Assembly (NCBI GenBank): GCA_015066385.1
Contig: SVOJ01000002.1
Span: forward strand, 248,001-312,000
DNA length: 64,000 nucleotides
Direction of reading: 5' to 3'
DNA from: Oscillospiraceae bacterium
Lineage (GTDB): Bacteria > Bacillota > Clostridia > Oscillospirales > Acutalibacteraceae
Below the pieces are notes generated by a model. It saw nothing but the letters and a program-made list of their open reading frames with translations. It was not told the origin of the DNA and did not search any database. This document shows, piece after piece, positions 49,422 to 59,223 of the stretch (its first letter is position 1; the number at the start of each line of letters is the position of its first letter). The position numbers were made by a program, and so were the translations under genes.

Positions 49422-50786
49422 TCAGGAGAACGGATCAAATGTACCGTCATTAGTCGGAGCTTCAATAAGATCACCGAAATTCGGATCTTCCTCATTGTTA
49501 TCGGGAGCATCGGTCGGCGCTTCCGTAGGTGTTACAGACGGTGCATCAGTGGGACGCGGGACGGTTTCAGGAACGGTGGCATCGGAATCATCTTCATAAT
49601 AACCATCGTCTTGTTCGCCTTCTTCGTAGTAATCGTCTTCTTCGTAGTAATCGTCTTCTTCGTAGTAATCGTCTTCTTCGTAGTAATCGTCTTCCGTATC
49701 AGGTTCTTCGGTAGGTTCCTCCGTTGCTTCTTCAGAAGTAGGAACTTCCGTCACCGCTTCGGTTGCAGCTTCAGTCGTAGGCACTTCCGTGGTAAGATCA
49801 ATATCCACATCATACTGTGCATCACTGCCGGCAATCACAACACCTGCACTCACATCGGAATGATTGCGCGAAAATGCAATTTTGTAAGCGGCAAAGCCCG
49901 TAATGACCATCGCCAAAACCAAAGCCACACACAGAATAATCCAGAGAAGAATATTTCTATGAGCTTTCTCTTGCTGTTCTTCTTCGTATTCTTCATTTTC
50001 GGGTTCATAAACATTTTCGACCGCAACAGGCTCTTCACCGGCAATCACAACCGGTTCTTCACGCACGGGAGCCTCCGTTTGTGTTTCAGCGGGCGCAACA
50101 ACGGCAGGGGCTGCCTGCTGTACGACACGGATTACAACAAAGGTATCGGAAACTTCGGGATTGCGCTTTGCAAATTTTGCGGCAAGCATCTGCACGGCTT
50201 TCTTTTCATTGCCGTCCGCGGCATTGAGCGCGACAATAATTTCGCCTTCCGTCATAGCTGACAATGCGGCTTCGGGACAAAGCACAAACAGATCTCCGTC
50301 AACAACCGAATCAATCACATCACAAAAATACGGCTGTTGCGCATCCTGATCGACACCTCCCATATTGATAAGATCACCGTCGGTATAACGCAAAATGCAG
50401 GCATTGCCCATTTTTGCGGCAACCAACTTGTTTTCATAGCCGATCAATGCAGAAACAGCAAGACCGTCTTCGCCGCAATTGCACTGTGACAGTGCATGCC
50501 TGCTGTCAGAGAAAAAGCCATCCAGAACAGCATCAAAACGGTATTCATCTGCTTTCAGTGTATCAAGACGATCACAAAGTGCCGTCAGGGCCGCACCTGC
50601 AAATCCGTTGTACGGCGAAGATGCAAACGCAACAACAAAGGGGGCGCGCATACTGCCAGCACCCTTGAAGCCGTTATTAGCATTTTCAATCGACAGAACT
50701 CTGCCGTTGAGATTCAGATTATCGCTGTTGAATTCTCCGTTTGCGCCTTTTTGCGTGACGGCAGCGGTTTTAATGATATAAGACAA
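49422..50786 (-). CDS. Degenerate PP2C-like membrane protein with acidic repeat tail
   Basis: A 454-residue protein. Residues about 20-220 resemble a PP2C-type phosphatase fold (SALIGYENKLVAAKMGNACI and VDGDLFVLCPEA), but the metal aspartates of the DGxGG and GDSR blocks are not seen (GN replaces GD), so activity is doubtful. A Glu/Pro-rich linker, one transmembrane segment (LLWIILCVALVLAMVITGF, near 290) and a Thr/Glu/Pro-rich extracellular tail with four DDYYEE repeats follow. The start is TTG 50786, 8 bases after GGGA; no ATG precedes the folC stop. It could be a sensor or scaffold. Function unknown. Confidence 0.55.
   Translation of the reverse strand: MSYIIKTAAVTQKGANGEFNSDNLNLNGRVLSIENANNGFKGAGSMRAPFVVAFASSPYNGFAGAALTALCDRLDTLKADEYRFDAVLDGFFSDSRHALSQCNCGEDGLAVSALIGYENKLVAAKMGNACILRYTDGDLINMGGVDQDAQQPYFCDVIDSVVDGDLFVLCPEAALSAMTEGEIIVALNAADGNEKKAVQMLAAKFAKRNPEVSDTFVVIRVVQQAAPAVVAPAETQTEAPVREEPVVIAGEEPVAVENVYEPENEEYEEEQQEKAHRNILLWIILCVALVLAMVITGFAAYKIAFSRNHSDVSAGVVIAGSDAQYDVDIDLTTEVPTTEAATEAVTEVPTSEEATEEPTEEPDTEDDYYEEDDYYEEDDYYEEDDYYEEGEQDDGYYEDDSDATVPETVPRPTDAPSVTPTEAPTDAPDNNEEDPNFGDLIEAPTNDGTFDPFS
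49620..49691. repeat. In-frame 18-base tandem repeat, four perfect copies
   Basis: The unit TTCTTCGTAGTAATCGTC is repeated four times without a mismatch and encodes DDYYEE on the minus strand. Perfect identity suggests recent expansion by slippage and likely copy-number variation between strains. Confidence 0.9.
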
Positions 50787-50838
50787 AAAATCACATCCCG
50801 TGTAAAATCTATTGAATTTTGCGCATAATAATTTTATT

Positions 50839-52134
50839 TTACTGATTCTTTGAGAGTTTGTCAATATGATAAATAAATTTTTCACGCACATCTGCGGCAA
50901 GATACAGTGAACCGCAAATCACCAAGGCATCAAAATTACCAAGCCGTTCCAACGCAGTGTCGATCGCATGATCAATACTGCTTGCGGCTTCTGCAGAAGC
51001 CCCGAAAGTTCTTATTTTTTCCGCCAGTTCGCAAGTTGTAATCGCCCGTGGATTGGAGGGTGTTACGGTCAGAACATGAGCAAAGCAAGGCAACAGATTA
51101 GAGAGTGCTTTGTCAACTTCCTTATCTGCCATCATGCCCATGAGTGCAAGGATTTTTTTGCCGTCAAGATTCTTTTTAAGCACCTCGGCCAGTGCTTTTG
51201 TGGAGCCGTCATTGTGTGAACCATCAAGAATAATCAGCGGTTTTTCACATAGCCGCTCAAGCCTTGCGGGAATGCGGGCGGCAGCAATTCCGTCAACAAT
51301 ATGCCGCTGCGAAATGTGCCATTTTTCAGCACAAAGAGTCAGTGTTTTTATGGCAAGACATGCATTTTCAACCATGTGTGCACCTGCAAACGGAACGGTC
51401 AGTTCATATCCGTCCCAATTTACTTTTGTTCCGCCGAGTGTTTCACTGACAACGGGCAAACTGCCGTGTGCAAGATGCACAGCGGTGTTTTTTGCCTGTG
51501 CATCATCTTTGATGACCGACAAAACGGCTTCGGGTTGGTTTTCACTTGTCACTACGGGAACACCGTTTTTGATAATACCCGCCTTTTCCCCTGCAATTTT
51601 TTCGAGGGTATCTCCTAAAACACCGACATGATCAAAAGAAATGCTCGTAATAACACTGCATTCGGGGTGTTCAATAATATTTGTGGCATCAAATCTGCCG
51701 CCGAGTCCCACTTCGAGAATCACAATATCGCAGTTTTTCTGCTTGAAGTATGCGAATGCCGCGGCAGTGACAACCTCAAATTCAGTCGGAAAAATATTGT
51801 TTTCATTGCATTGAACGACGGCATTTTTCACTGTTGCGGCAAGTGAGGACAGTTCGTCTTCTGAGATCATTTTTCCGTTGACTTGCATGCGTTCACGGAA
51901 GCACAGAACATAGGGTGAAGTATAAAGCCCTACGGTATAACCTGCCGCACGGAACACTTCACTGAGCATGGTGCTCGTGGATCCTTTGCCGTTTGTGCCT
52001 GCCACATGAATAAAGGACAGGTCTTTTTGCGGGTTGCCTAAAAACGCCGATAAGGCGCACACCCGATCTAAACCGGGCTGTACGCCGAATCTGTCAAATG
52101 AATGAAAGAAATTTATAGCTTGCTCGTAATTCAT
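50839..52134 (-). CDS. folC: Folylpolyglutamate synthase / dihydrofolate synthase
   Basis: A 431-residue Mur-ligase-type enzyme adding glutamates to folates, with possible dihydrofolate synthase activity. P-loop AGTNGKGSTS near residue 45, VGLGGRFDATNI, SFDHVGVLGDTLEKIAGEKAGIIK and LDGSHNDGS in the C-terminal domain are intact. Its ATG overlaps the valS stop by one base, a common valS-folC pairing in Firmicutes. Confidence 0.95.
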   Translation of the reverse strand: MNYEQAINFFHSFDRFGVQPGLDRVCALSAFLGNPQKDLSFIHVAGTNGKGSTSTMLSEVFRAAGYTVGLYTSPYVLCFRERMQVNGKMISEDELSSLAATVKNAVVQCNENNIFPTEFEVVTAAAFAYFKQKNCDIVILEVGLGGRFDATNIIEHPECSVITSISFDHVGVLGDTLEKIAGEKAGIIKNGVPVVTSENQPEAVLSVIKDDAQAKNTAVHLAHGSLPVVSETLGGTKVNWDGYELTVPFAGAHMVENACLAIKTLTLCAEKWHISQRHIVDGIAAARIPARLERLCEKPLIILDGSHNDGSTKALAEVLKKNLDGKKILALMGMMADKEVDKALSNLLPCFAHVLTVTPSNPRAITTCELAEKIRTFGASAEAASSIDHAIDTALERLGNFDALVICGSLYLAADVREKFIYHIDKLSKNQ

Positions 52135-54758
52135 CAGTTGAGTTTTTCAAGCTGTGCACGGATGTTTGCAGCTTTTTCCGCTAATTTTTCGCGGTTTTGT
52201 TTCTGCTGTTCCACAACGGCTTCAGGTGCCTTTGCAAGGAAGCCTGCATTGGAAAGCTTGGCATCAATCTGTGCGAGCTGTTTTTCGGTGGCTTCAAGTT
52301 CTTTGTTCAGACGTTTGCGTTCTGCTTCGAAGTCCACAAGTTCACGCATCGGGATATAAACCGTGCATGCATCGGTAACAACACTGACAGCACCTTCAAT
52401 GGCGAAATCAGCGGCGATCTGCACGTCGGAAGCAGATGCAAGCCGCTTGAAAAATGCGGCACCGATGGCAAAGGTATCGGCATCGGCGGTGGCAATGAAC
52501 AATTCTGCTTTCTTGGAGGGAGCAACATTCATTTCCGCTCTGCGGTTACGCACACCCTTGATGGCGGCCATGATCTTGTTCATCTGTTCTTCTTCAGCGG
52601 CGAAGTTGAGTTCTTCGCTGTATTTGCACCAATCGGACAACATGATGGTATCACCGTCGTGCGGCAGAGTCAACCAGATTTCTTCGGTGATGAACGGCAT
52701 GAAGGGATGAAGCAGTTTGAGGGTATTGCTCATAACATAAACAAGAACGGCACGGACGGTCTTCTTGGCGTCTTCATCTTCTGCATTCAGACGGATTTTA
52801 GCAAGTTCAATGTACCAGTCGCACAGAATATCCCAGATAAAATCATAGAGTTTCTGCACGGCAATGCCGAGTTCAAAGCGGTCCAGGGCTTCGGTGACAT
52901 CACGGACGGTCTTGTTGAAAATGCTGAGAATCCATTTGTCTTCGAGGGCAAGATTTGCGGGAATGTGGGGTGCGGCTTCGTTTTCATCAAGGTTCATAAG
53001 GACGAAACGGGCAGCATTCCACAGTTTGTTTGCAAAGTTACGGCTGGCTTCTACCTTTTCGTTGGAGAAACGCATATCGTTTCCGGGGCTGTTGCCCGTT
53101 GCAAGGGTAAAGCGCAGTGCATCGGCACCATAGGTGTCAATAATTTCAAGCGGATCAATGCCGTTGCCGAGGGACTTGCTCATTTTGCGTCCTTGGGCAT
53201 CACGGACAAGACCGTGAATCAGCACAGTGTCAAAGGGTTCTCTGCCCATGTTTTCAATAGAAGAGAAGATCATTCTGGAAACCCAGAATGTGATAATATC
53301 GTAACCCGTTACGAGGGTATTGGTCGGAAAATAATGCTTAAGGTCTTCTGTGTTATCAGGCCAGCCGAGGGTCGAAAACGGCCACAGAGCAGACGAGAAC
53401 CATGTGTCAAGTGTATCGGGATCCTGTTCAATATTCTTGGAACCGCACTTGCAACAGGCACAGGGGGTGTCTTTGGAAACCGTGATTTCACCGCAGTCTG
53501 CACAGTACCATGCGGGAATACGATGCCCCCACCACAGCTGACGGGAAATACACCAGTCGCGGATATTTTCCATCCAATGGAAATAGTTCTTGGAGAAGCG
53601 ATCGGGAATAAAACGGATGGTACCGTTGCGGACAGCTTCGATGGCGGGTTCTGCAAGGGGTTTCATACTGACGAACCACTGCAGGGAAACACGCGGTTCA
53701 ATGGTGGTATGGCAACGATAGCAGGTACCGACATTGTGGGTGTAGTCTTCGGTCTTGATAAGGTAACCGCCTTCTTCAAGATCCCTGACGATGGCTTTTC
53801 TTGCGGCGAAACGATCCATACCTGCATACTTGGGATAGTCTTCGGTGATCTTTGCATCATCGGTCATGCAGTTGATAATGGGAAGATCGTGACGTGCACC
53901 GACTTCAAAGTCATTCGGGTCGTGGGCAGGTGTGATTTTGACAACACCGGTTCCGAAATCCATTTCAACATATTCATCGGCTACAACGGGAATTTCTCTG
54001 CCGATAAGCGGAAGAACGAGCATTTTGCCGACCTTGTCCGCATAGCGTTCGTCTTTGGGGTTGACTGCAACCGCAACGTCACCGAGCATGGTTTCGGGAC
54101 GGGTGGTTGCCAATTCAATATAATCGCTGCCGTCCTTGAACGGATAGCGAAGATGCCAGAAATGGCCTGCCTGATCTTCATATTCCACTTCCGCATCGGA
54201 AATGGTGGTGCGGCATTCGGGACACCAGTTGATGATGCGGTTGCCGCGGTAAATGAGTCCTTTTTCATACAGACGGACAAAGACTTCCTTAACAGCCTTG
54301 TTGCAGCCTTCGTCCATGGTGAAACGCTCCCTGCTCCAGTCGCAGGAAGAACCTAATTTTTTGAGCTGTTCGACAATTCTTCCGCCGTACTGTTTTTTCC
54401 AATCCCATGCACGAACAAGGAAACCTTCTCTTCCGAGATCATCCTTTGTGATGCCTTCTTCACGCATTTTTTCAACGATTTTCACTTCCGTTGCAATGGA
54501 AGCATGGTCGGTACCGGGAAGCCACAGCGTATCAAAGCCCTGCATTCTCTTATAACGGATCAGAATATCCTGCAGGGTGTTATCGAGTGCATGGCCCATG
54601 TGCAACTGCCCCGTGATGTTGGGAGGGGGAATGACGATGGTATAGGTCTTTTTGTTCGGATCGCAGGGGGCTTTGAAGTAACCGCCGTCGATCCATGCTT
54701 TGTATGTTCTGTCCTCAACATTGCGAGGCTCATACTGCTTTGCAAGCTCTTTATACAT
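52134..54758 (-). CDS. valS: Valyl-tRNA synthetase
   Basis: An 874-residue class I synthetase. HIGH-type motif [16 protein letters not shown] near residue 40, KMSKS-type [11 protein letters not shown] near 520, the editing domain with [10 protein letters not shown], and the C-terminal coiled coil are present. ATG 54758 after GAGAGGAAG was chosen over an upstream in-frame start at 54785. No T-box leader is visible in the 97 bases upstream. Confidence 0.97.
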   Translation of the reverse strand: MYKELAKQYEPRNVEDRTYKAWIDGGYFKAPCDPNKKTYTIVIPPPNITGQLHMGHALDNTLQDILIRYKRMQGFDTLWLPGTDHASIATEVKIVEKMREEGITKDDLGREGFLVRAWDWKKQYGGRIVEQLKKLGSSCDWSRERFTMDEGCNKAVKEVFVRLYEKGLIYRGNRIINWCPECRTTISDAEVEYEDQAGHFWHLRYPFKDGSDYIELATTRPETMLGDVAVAVNPKDERYADKVGKMLVLPLIGREIPVVADEYVEMDFGTGVVKITPAHDPNDFEVGARHDLPIINCMTDDAKITEDYPKYAGMDRFAARKAIVRDLEEGGYLIKTEDYTHNVGTCYRCHTTIEPRVSLQWFVSMKPLAEPAIEAVRNGTIRFIPDRFSKNYFHWMENIRDWCISRQLWWGHRIPAWYCADCGEITVSKDTPCACCKCGSKNIEQDPDTLDTWFSSALWPFSTLGWPDNTEDLKHYFPTNTLVTGYDIITFWVSRMIFSSIENMGREPFDTVLIHGLVRDAQGRKMSKSLGNGIDPLEIIDTYGADALRFTLATGNSPGNDMRFSNEKVEASRNFANKLWNAARFVLMNLDENEAAPHIPANLALEDKWILSIFNKTVRDVTEALDRFELGIAVQKLYDFIWDILCDWYIELAKIRLNAEDEDAKKTVRAVLVYVMSNTLKLLHPFMPFITEEIWLTLPHDGDTIMLSDWCKYSEELNFAAEEEQMNKIMAAIKGVRNRRAEMNVAPSKKAELFIATADADTFAIGAAFFKRLASASDVQIAADFAIEGAVSVVTDACTVYIPMRELVDFEAERKRLNKELEATEKQLAQIDAKLSNAGFLAKAPEAVVEQQKQNREKLAEKAANIRAQLEKLN

Positions 54759-54792
54759 TTTTATCTTCCTCTCAGAGAAAATCAATCATTTT

Positions 54793-54821
54793 ATTATTGC
54801 ACTAAACAAGTCGTTTGTCAA
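54793..54821 (-). promoter_or_regulatory. valS-folC promoter
   Basis: On the minus strand TTGACA (54816-54821), 17-base spacer and AATAAT (54793-54798). Confidence 0.6.
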
Positions 54822-54855
54822 GTTTTTCGGCATATTTGAGTGTTTTTTCTTCAAA

Positions 54856-57066
54856 TTATTCGCATAAAAAATCTTTCAAGGCGGAATATCTGCGGTGACT
54901 GCGGTCATTTTGCGTAAAAGCGGTGATAACACCTGTTCTGCCGACGAGGATTTCCAGTTTTTTGGCTCGCGTGACCGCAGTATACAGCAGATTGCGGTAG
55001 CAAAGTTGCGGGGGCACTTCGCATACGGGAATGACAACCGCATCAAACTCACTGCCCTGACTTTTATGCACGGTCACGGCATAAGCAAGTTCAAGATCAC
55101 TCAGATGGTCAACGGGATATTGTGCAAGGCGGTCATCAAAACGGATTTTGAGAATGCCTGCGGCATAGTTTATAAACTCAAGAATGCCTACGTCACCGTT
55201 GAAAATCCCCTGTCCCGCTTCTCCATCCTTTTCCCACGGTATATCGTAGTTATTGCGGGTCTGCATAACCTTATCCCCTTCACGGAAAAAGCGTGCGGCA
55301 GAAACGGTGATCTCATTCTTGATACGGTCTTTGGGATTGAGCAACTCCTGCAACATGCGATTGAGATTAAATGTACCGCATGTTCCCTTTTTGGAGGGAC
55401 ACAAGACCTGAATATCGTGAATGGCTGAAAAACCGTAAGCCATCGGCAAGCGACGTGCAACAAGATCGGCAATGCAATCTGCCGCCGATTGTACTTCATT
55501 GCGCTCCATAAAAAAGAAGTCACTGTCCTTTTTATCGGTTACGGGCTGTTCCCCCTGAATAATGCGGTGTGCATTGGTGACAATCAGACTTTGCTGTGCC
55601 TGGCGGAAAATTTCGGTCAGACATACCACGGGTAATTTTTCGGATGCGATCAGATCATTGAGAACATTGCCCGGGCCGACACTCGGCAACTGATCGGCAT
55701 CCCCAACCAGAATCAGCCGACAGCCGAATGGTACTGCATCGAGCAGATTGGCAAACAATGCACAATCCACCATACTCATTTCATCCACAATCAGTGCTTG
55801 CGCATCGAGCGGGTATTCCGCATTTCTGCCGAAAGTCGGCTTATCGTTTTCAGCCCATTCCACTTCCAAAAGACGGTGGATGGTCTTGGCTTCCCTGCCC
55901 GTAACATCACTCATACGCTTGGCAGCTCTGCCGGTCGGTGCAGCAAGAAGAACCTGCAAGCCTCGACATTCAAGTACATCAAGAACCGCTTTGACGGCAG
56001 TGGTTTTACCCGTACCGGGACCTCCCGTAAGGATCAGCAGACCTTTTTCACACGCAAGCCGTACCGCTTCTCTTTGCGCCGGTGCATAGAACATGCCGTT
56101 TCGCTGTTCGCTGTTGTCAATCTCTTTTTCAAGGTCGGAAAACCCTGCCGGGGGAAAACGCAGAATCGTTTTCATACGCTCTGCAATTTCGCGTTCGGCT
56201 ATATAAATATCGGGTAAAAACAGGAAGTCTTCCCCGTTGAGGATTTCCGAATACAAAAGATTACCGTCGAGCATGGAATCGATTGCAATTTCGACTTCAT
56301 CTTCGGTCAGTTCCAGCAATGCCGCACAGGGGGCAAGGAGCTTTCTGCGAGGCAGGCAGGTATGTCCGTTGTTGTAAAGATTGTGCCTGATCACATGCAG
56401 AATACCTGCCGTGTTGCGGTAAGCGGGATCGGGAGAAAGTGCCATGGTCTGCACAAGATCCTCCACACGTGAAAATGTAAATCCCTTTTCCATATTGCAC
56501 AGCACATACGGATTCTGGCGAATGGTATTCATTGCCCCCGCGCCGAAATATTTATAAATAGACGTGCTTTCACTCGGGGTGATACCGTAGTTTTCAAGTT
56601 CAATAAGCACTTTGCGCATGGCAAACTGCCGTATGAATTCCTGCGAGATTTCTTTTGCGAGCCTTTGTGAAATACCTTTGATTTCGGCAAGACGGTCAGG
56701 CTCGGTTTCAAGGATTTCAAAGGTGCGATCTTTGAAGCGTTCCACGATTTTCAATGCAAGTTTCGGTCCGACCCCCTTGATGGCACCGGACGAAAGGTAA
56801 GTAAATAATTTTGCGGTTGTATCGGGCAAGGAGCGTGAAAAAGTTTCGATTTTAAATTGTCTTCCGAATGTGCCGTGGGTTGTCCAGTTGCCGCAGATTG
56901 TCAGTTCTTCCCCTGCCGCAATCTCGGGCAACTCACCCACAGCCGTAAAGAAATCACCGTCGGTATTCATTTCCACGACACAAAAACCGTTTTGCGCATT
57001 ACGGAATGTAACACGTTCAACGGTTGCGGTGATCTGCAATTGTTCACGATTTGTCTGATTCATCAT
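54856..57066 (-). CDS. recD2: RecD2-type SF1B DNA helicase
   Basis: A 736-residue 5'-3' helicase. An N-terminal OB-like segment and helix-hairpin-helix region (GAIKGVGPKLALKIVERF), then Walker A GGPGTGKTTAV near 345, Walker B VDEMSMVD, GDADQLPSVGPGN and the C-terminal VTVHKSQGSEFD and YTAVTRAKK motifs. Known: RecD2 functions apart from RecBC in mismatch repair and replication restart. Its ATG overlaps the MreB-like stop by one base. Confidence 0.93.
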   Translation of the reverse strand: MMNQTNREQLQITATVERVTFRNAQNGFCVVEMNTDGDFFTAVGELPEIAAGEELTICGNWTTHGTFGRQFKIETFSRSLPDTTAKLFTYLSSGAIKGVGPKLALKIVERFKDRTFEILETEPDRLAEIKGISQRLAKEISQEFIRQFAMRKVLIELENYGITPSESTSIYKYFGAGAMNTIRQNPYVLCNMEKGFTFSRVEDLVQTMALSPDPAYRNTAGILHVIRHNLYNNGHTCLPRRKLLAPCAALLELTEDEVEIAIDSMLDGNLLYSEILNGEDFLFLPDIYIAEREIAERMKTILRFPPAGFSDLEKEIDNSEQRNGMFYAPAQREAVRLACEKGLLILTGGPGTGKTTAVKAVLDVLECRGLQVLLAAPTGRAAKRMSDVTGREAKTIHRLLEVEWAENDKPTFGRNAEYPLDAQALIVDEMSMVDCALFANLLDAVPFGCRLILVGDADQLPSVGPGNVLNDLIASEKLPVVCLTEIFRQAQQSLIVTNAHRIIQGEQPVTDKKDSDFFFMERNEVQSAADCIADLVARRLPMAYGFSAIHDIQVLCPSKKGTCGTFNLNRMLQELLNPKDRIKNEITVSAARFFREGDKVMQTRNNYDIPWEKDGEAGQGIFNGDVGILEFINYAAGILKIRFDDRLAQYPVDHLSDLELAYAVTVHKSQGSEFDAVVIPVCEVPPQLCYRNLLYTAVTRAKKLEILVGRTGVITAFTQNDRSHRRYSALKDFLCE

Positions 57067-58094
57067 TATTCACTGTCCTGCGTCAGAGAATCCAAATAAA
57101 CATATTCACCCCGGAAGACTTTGCCGCCGTCACGCAACACAACGGCAAGCCCCTGGGCAACGGCTTTTTCAGGCTGCCCGGCAATGCGGACGGGCATATC
57201 GATTCTTTCACTCAGCCAACGGTCAATACCGTGTAAGTTTGCACCGCCGCCTGTCAGCAAAACACCGTCGCGGTGCACATCCGCAATCAGTTCGGTCGGT
57301 GCCTTTTCGAGCACATTCAGTACTGTCTGCGCAATGGTTTCAAGGTCATTGCGCAATACGGGATACAATTCTGAAGAAGTGACTTCAAAATTTTCAGGCA
57401 CACCGGTTGTAATATTTTTTCCGTTGACAAACATGGCAACTTCCGTTTCTCTTTCAACGGCACTGCAAATATTCTTTTTGATTTCTTCTGCGGTTAAAAA
57501 ACCGACACTGTAGTTTCTTGCGTGAGAGAGATAGCGGCGCAGAGCTGTTGTCATATTTCTGCCGCCCACGCGCACAAAAGAGGATGCAACAACACTGCCC
57601 ATGGAAAGCATAGCGGCATCCACACTGCCTGCTCCGAGCTCCACGCACAAAATACCGCCCGGCTTGAAGCAATTTTCACCTGCGCCGATGGCGGCGGCAA
57701 GCGGTTTTTCAATAAAGCAGGCTCTGCCACAACCGCAATCGGTCAAAATGGACAGCAATGCACGCTTTTCATTTCTGGACACATCAGTCGGAACACTCAT
57801 AAGAATGTTTGGTTTAAACAAGCGATTGCCGCAAAGACGGGTTATATACGGACGCAATAACTGCTGTGCGGCTTCAAGATGATCCACAACGCCATCGCGC
57901 ACAGGATGCACCGCACGCATGGAATTGGGAAGTCTGCCGAGCATTTCAACCGCGGCAGTTCCGATGGTAAGCGGTTTGCCCGTATCGCTATCACAGACCA
58001 TGACGGACGGTTCGGACACAACAACACCGCGCCCTGCAACACAGATATGCAGTGAAGCAGAACCCAGATCCACGCCTATTCGTAAGCCGAGCAT
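57066..58094 (-). CDS. Divergent MreB/Mbl-like actin homologue
   Basis: A 342-residue protein of the bacterial actin fold. Phosphate-1 loop RIGVDLGSASLHI, phosphate-2 region CVELGAGSVDAAML and adenosine motif LLTGGGANLHGIDRW are recognisable, and EKPLAAAIGAG fits MreB. Departures from MreB: VDIGGGT is replaced by VELGAGS, which changes the aspartate used for catalysis, and DLGTA becomes DLGSA. The role in cell shape is inferred; no mreC or mreD is adjacent. It is cotranscribed with recD2 from a promoter at 58129-58157. Confidence 0.8.
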   Translation of the reverse strand: MLGLRIGVDLGSASLHICVAGRGVVVSEPSVMVCDSDTGKPLTIGTAAVEMLGRLPNSMRAVHPVRDGVVDHLEAAQQLLRPYITRLCGNRLFKPNILMSVPTDVSRNEKRALLSILTDCGCGRACFIEKPLAAAIGAGENCFKPGGILCVELGAGSVDAAMLSMGSVVASSFVRVGGRNMTTALRRYLSHARNYSVGFLTAEEIKKNICSAVERETEVAMFVNGKNITTGVPENFEVTSSELYPVLRNDLETIAQTVLNVLEKAPTELIADVHRDGVLLTGGGANLHGIDRWLSERIDMPVRIAGQPEKAVAQGLAVVLRDGGKVFRGEYVYLDSLTQDSE

Positions 58095-58128
58095 AACAAA
58101 ACCGTCCTTTCTGATTACATGATAAAAT

Positions 58129-58157
58129 ATTGTACCACATATTTTTCATTTCAACAA
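58129..58157 (-). promoter_or_regulatory. Promoter of the MreB-like/recD2 operon
   Basis: On the minus strand TTGTTG (58152-58157), 17-base spacer and TACAAT (58129-58134), with a TGG extended -10. Confidence 0.6.
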
Positions 58158-58208
58158 GAGAAAAAAAAGCAAAAGAAGAAAATTTTTCTATACAAATACA
58201 ATTTTTCA

Positions 58209-58217
58209 TGGTATAAT
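58209..58217 (+). promoter_or_regulatory. Extended -10 promoter of the alpha/beta hydrolase gene
   Basis: TGG followed by perfect TATAAT (58212-58217); no good -35 is seen. It is divergent from the MreB-like promoter. Confidence 0.55.
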
Positions 58218-58246
58218 AGTTTCAAATCGGAAAGGAGCTGTTTTTT

Positions 58247-59170
58247 ATGGAATTTCTGCATAATGAATACAAAATCCCATCTGCAACCGGTGTTGCCGAC
58301 ATTTATGTGCAGTGTATTGCCCCTGATGCCGAACCTACTGCCATTATTCAGGTCATTCACGGCATGGCGGAACACACCGACCGCTACATTGAGGTTGCAA
58401 ATTATTTTGCCGCCGCAGGATTTGCCGTTTTCATGAGTGACCACGCAGGCCACGGCAAGTCGATCAACACAGACGATGACCTCGGTTACTTCGGTGAAAC
58501 GGACGGCGACAAACACCTGGCAGAAGATGCCGCCGCTGTTACAAGACTTGCAAAACAGACCTACCCCGGCAAAAAGGTAATTCTGTGGGGACACAGCATG
58601 GGTTCGTTCGTCACAAGAAATTACCTTGCGCGCAAGCTGGAAACCACGGACGGTGCCGTCATCTGCGGTACGGCAGGTGCAAACCCCGCCGCGGGCGTGG
58701 GAGCAATTCTTGCAAATCTGATTGCAAAGGTCAAGGGAAGCAAATACCGTTCCCCGTTTATCAATTCCCTCGCATTCGGTGCTTACAACAAAAAGTTCGC
58801 GGGCAGAACCGATTTCGATTGGTTGAGCGTGGACGAAAAGAACATTGATGTGTATATTGAAGACCCGAAATGCGGCTATCTGTTTACGGCGACCGCCTAC
58901 CGCGATCTGTTTAAACTTCTTGCCGCAGTATCCGACAAAAAGAGTTTTGCAGATACCCCGAAAGATATTCCGCTGTATCTGATTGCGGGTGACATGGATC
59001 CCGTCGGCAATTTCGGCAAGGGCGTCACGGAAGTTTACAACAACTTCAAAAATGCGGGATGCAATGTCAGTTGCAAACTATATGAAGGCCTTCGCCACGA
59101 AATCCACAACGAAGCTATCAAAAAGGAAGTCTGGGAAGATATTCTTTCCTTTGCACGCAGTATCCTTTAA
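58247..59170 (+). CDS. Alpha/beta hydrolase (monoacylglycerol lipase / serine hydrolase S33-like)
   Basis: A 307-residue cytoplasmic hydrolase. HGMAEHTDRY near residue 37 is the oxyanion region of the monoglyceride lipase/lysophospholipase group, SDHAGHGKS follows, the nucleophile elbow is GHSMGS with a serine near 124, an aspartate is in AGDMDPVG and the histidine in GLRHEIHNE. The triad is complete. Known: relatives hydrolyse monoacylglycerols or lysophospholipids. AAAGGAGC precedes ATG 58247. It is a single-gene unit with a terminator shared with the convergent reductase gene. Confidence 0.88.
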   Translation: MEFLHNEYKIPSATGVADIYVQCIAPDAEPTAIIQVIHGMAEHTDRYIEVANYFAAAGFAVFMSDHAGHGKSINTDDDLGYFGETDGDKHLAEDAAAVTRLAKQTYPGKKVILWGHSMGSFVTRNYLARKLETTDGAVICGTAGANPAAGVGAILANLIAKVKGSKYRSPFINSLAFGAYNKKFAGRTDFDWLSVDEKNIDVYIEDPKCGYLFTATAYRDLFKLLAAVSDKKSFADTPKDIPLYLIAGDMDPVGNFGKGVTEVYNNFKNAGCNVSCKLYEGLRHEIHNEAIKKEVWEDILSFARSIL

Positions 59171-59180
59171 AAACATATTC

Positions 59181-59217
59181 AAAAAAATGCGGCTTGCGCG
59201 GTGCAAGTCGCATTTTT
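59181..59217. terminator. Bidirectional terminator
   Basis: AAATGCGGCTTGC (59185-59197) pairs with GCAAGTCGCATTT (59203-59215) with one G-T pair, flanked by an A-run and a T-run. Confidence 0.8.
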
Positions 59218-59223
59218 ATTCGC

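Noticed and set aside
49620..49691. Possible CRISPR or regulatory repeat
   Set aside because: The 18-base unit is contiguous, perfectly tandem and in frame within a coding region.
52197..54356. A 719-codon open frame on the plus strand
   Set aside because: It is antisense to valS, whose class I synthetase motifs are clear. The composition (many Cys, Phe, His) is typical of a shadow frame.
54759..54855. T-box riboswitch upstream of valS
   Set aside because: Only 97 bases separate valS from recD2, and there is no T-box consensus, specifier loop or leader terminator.
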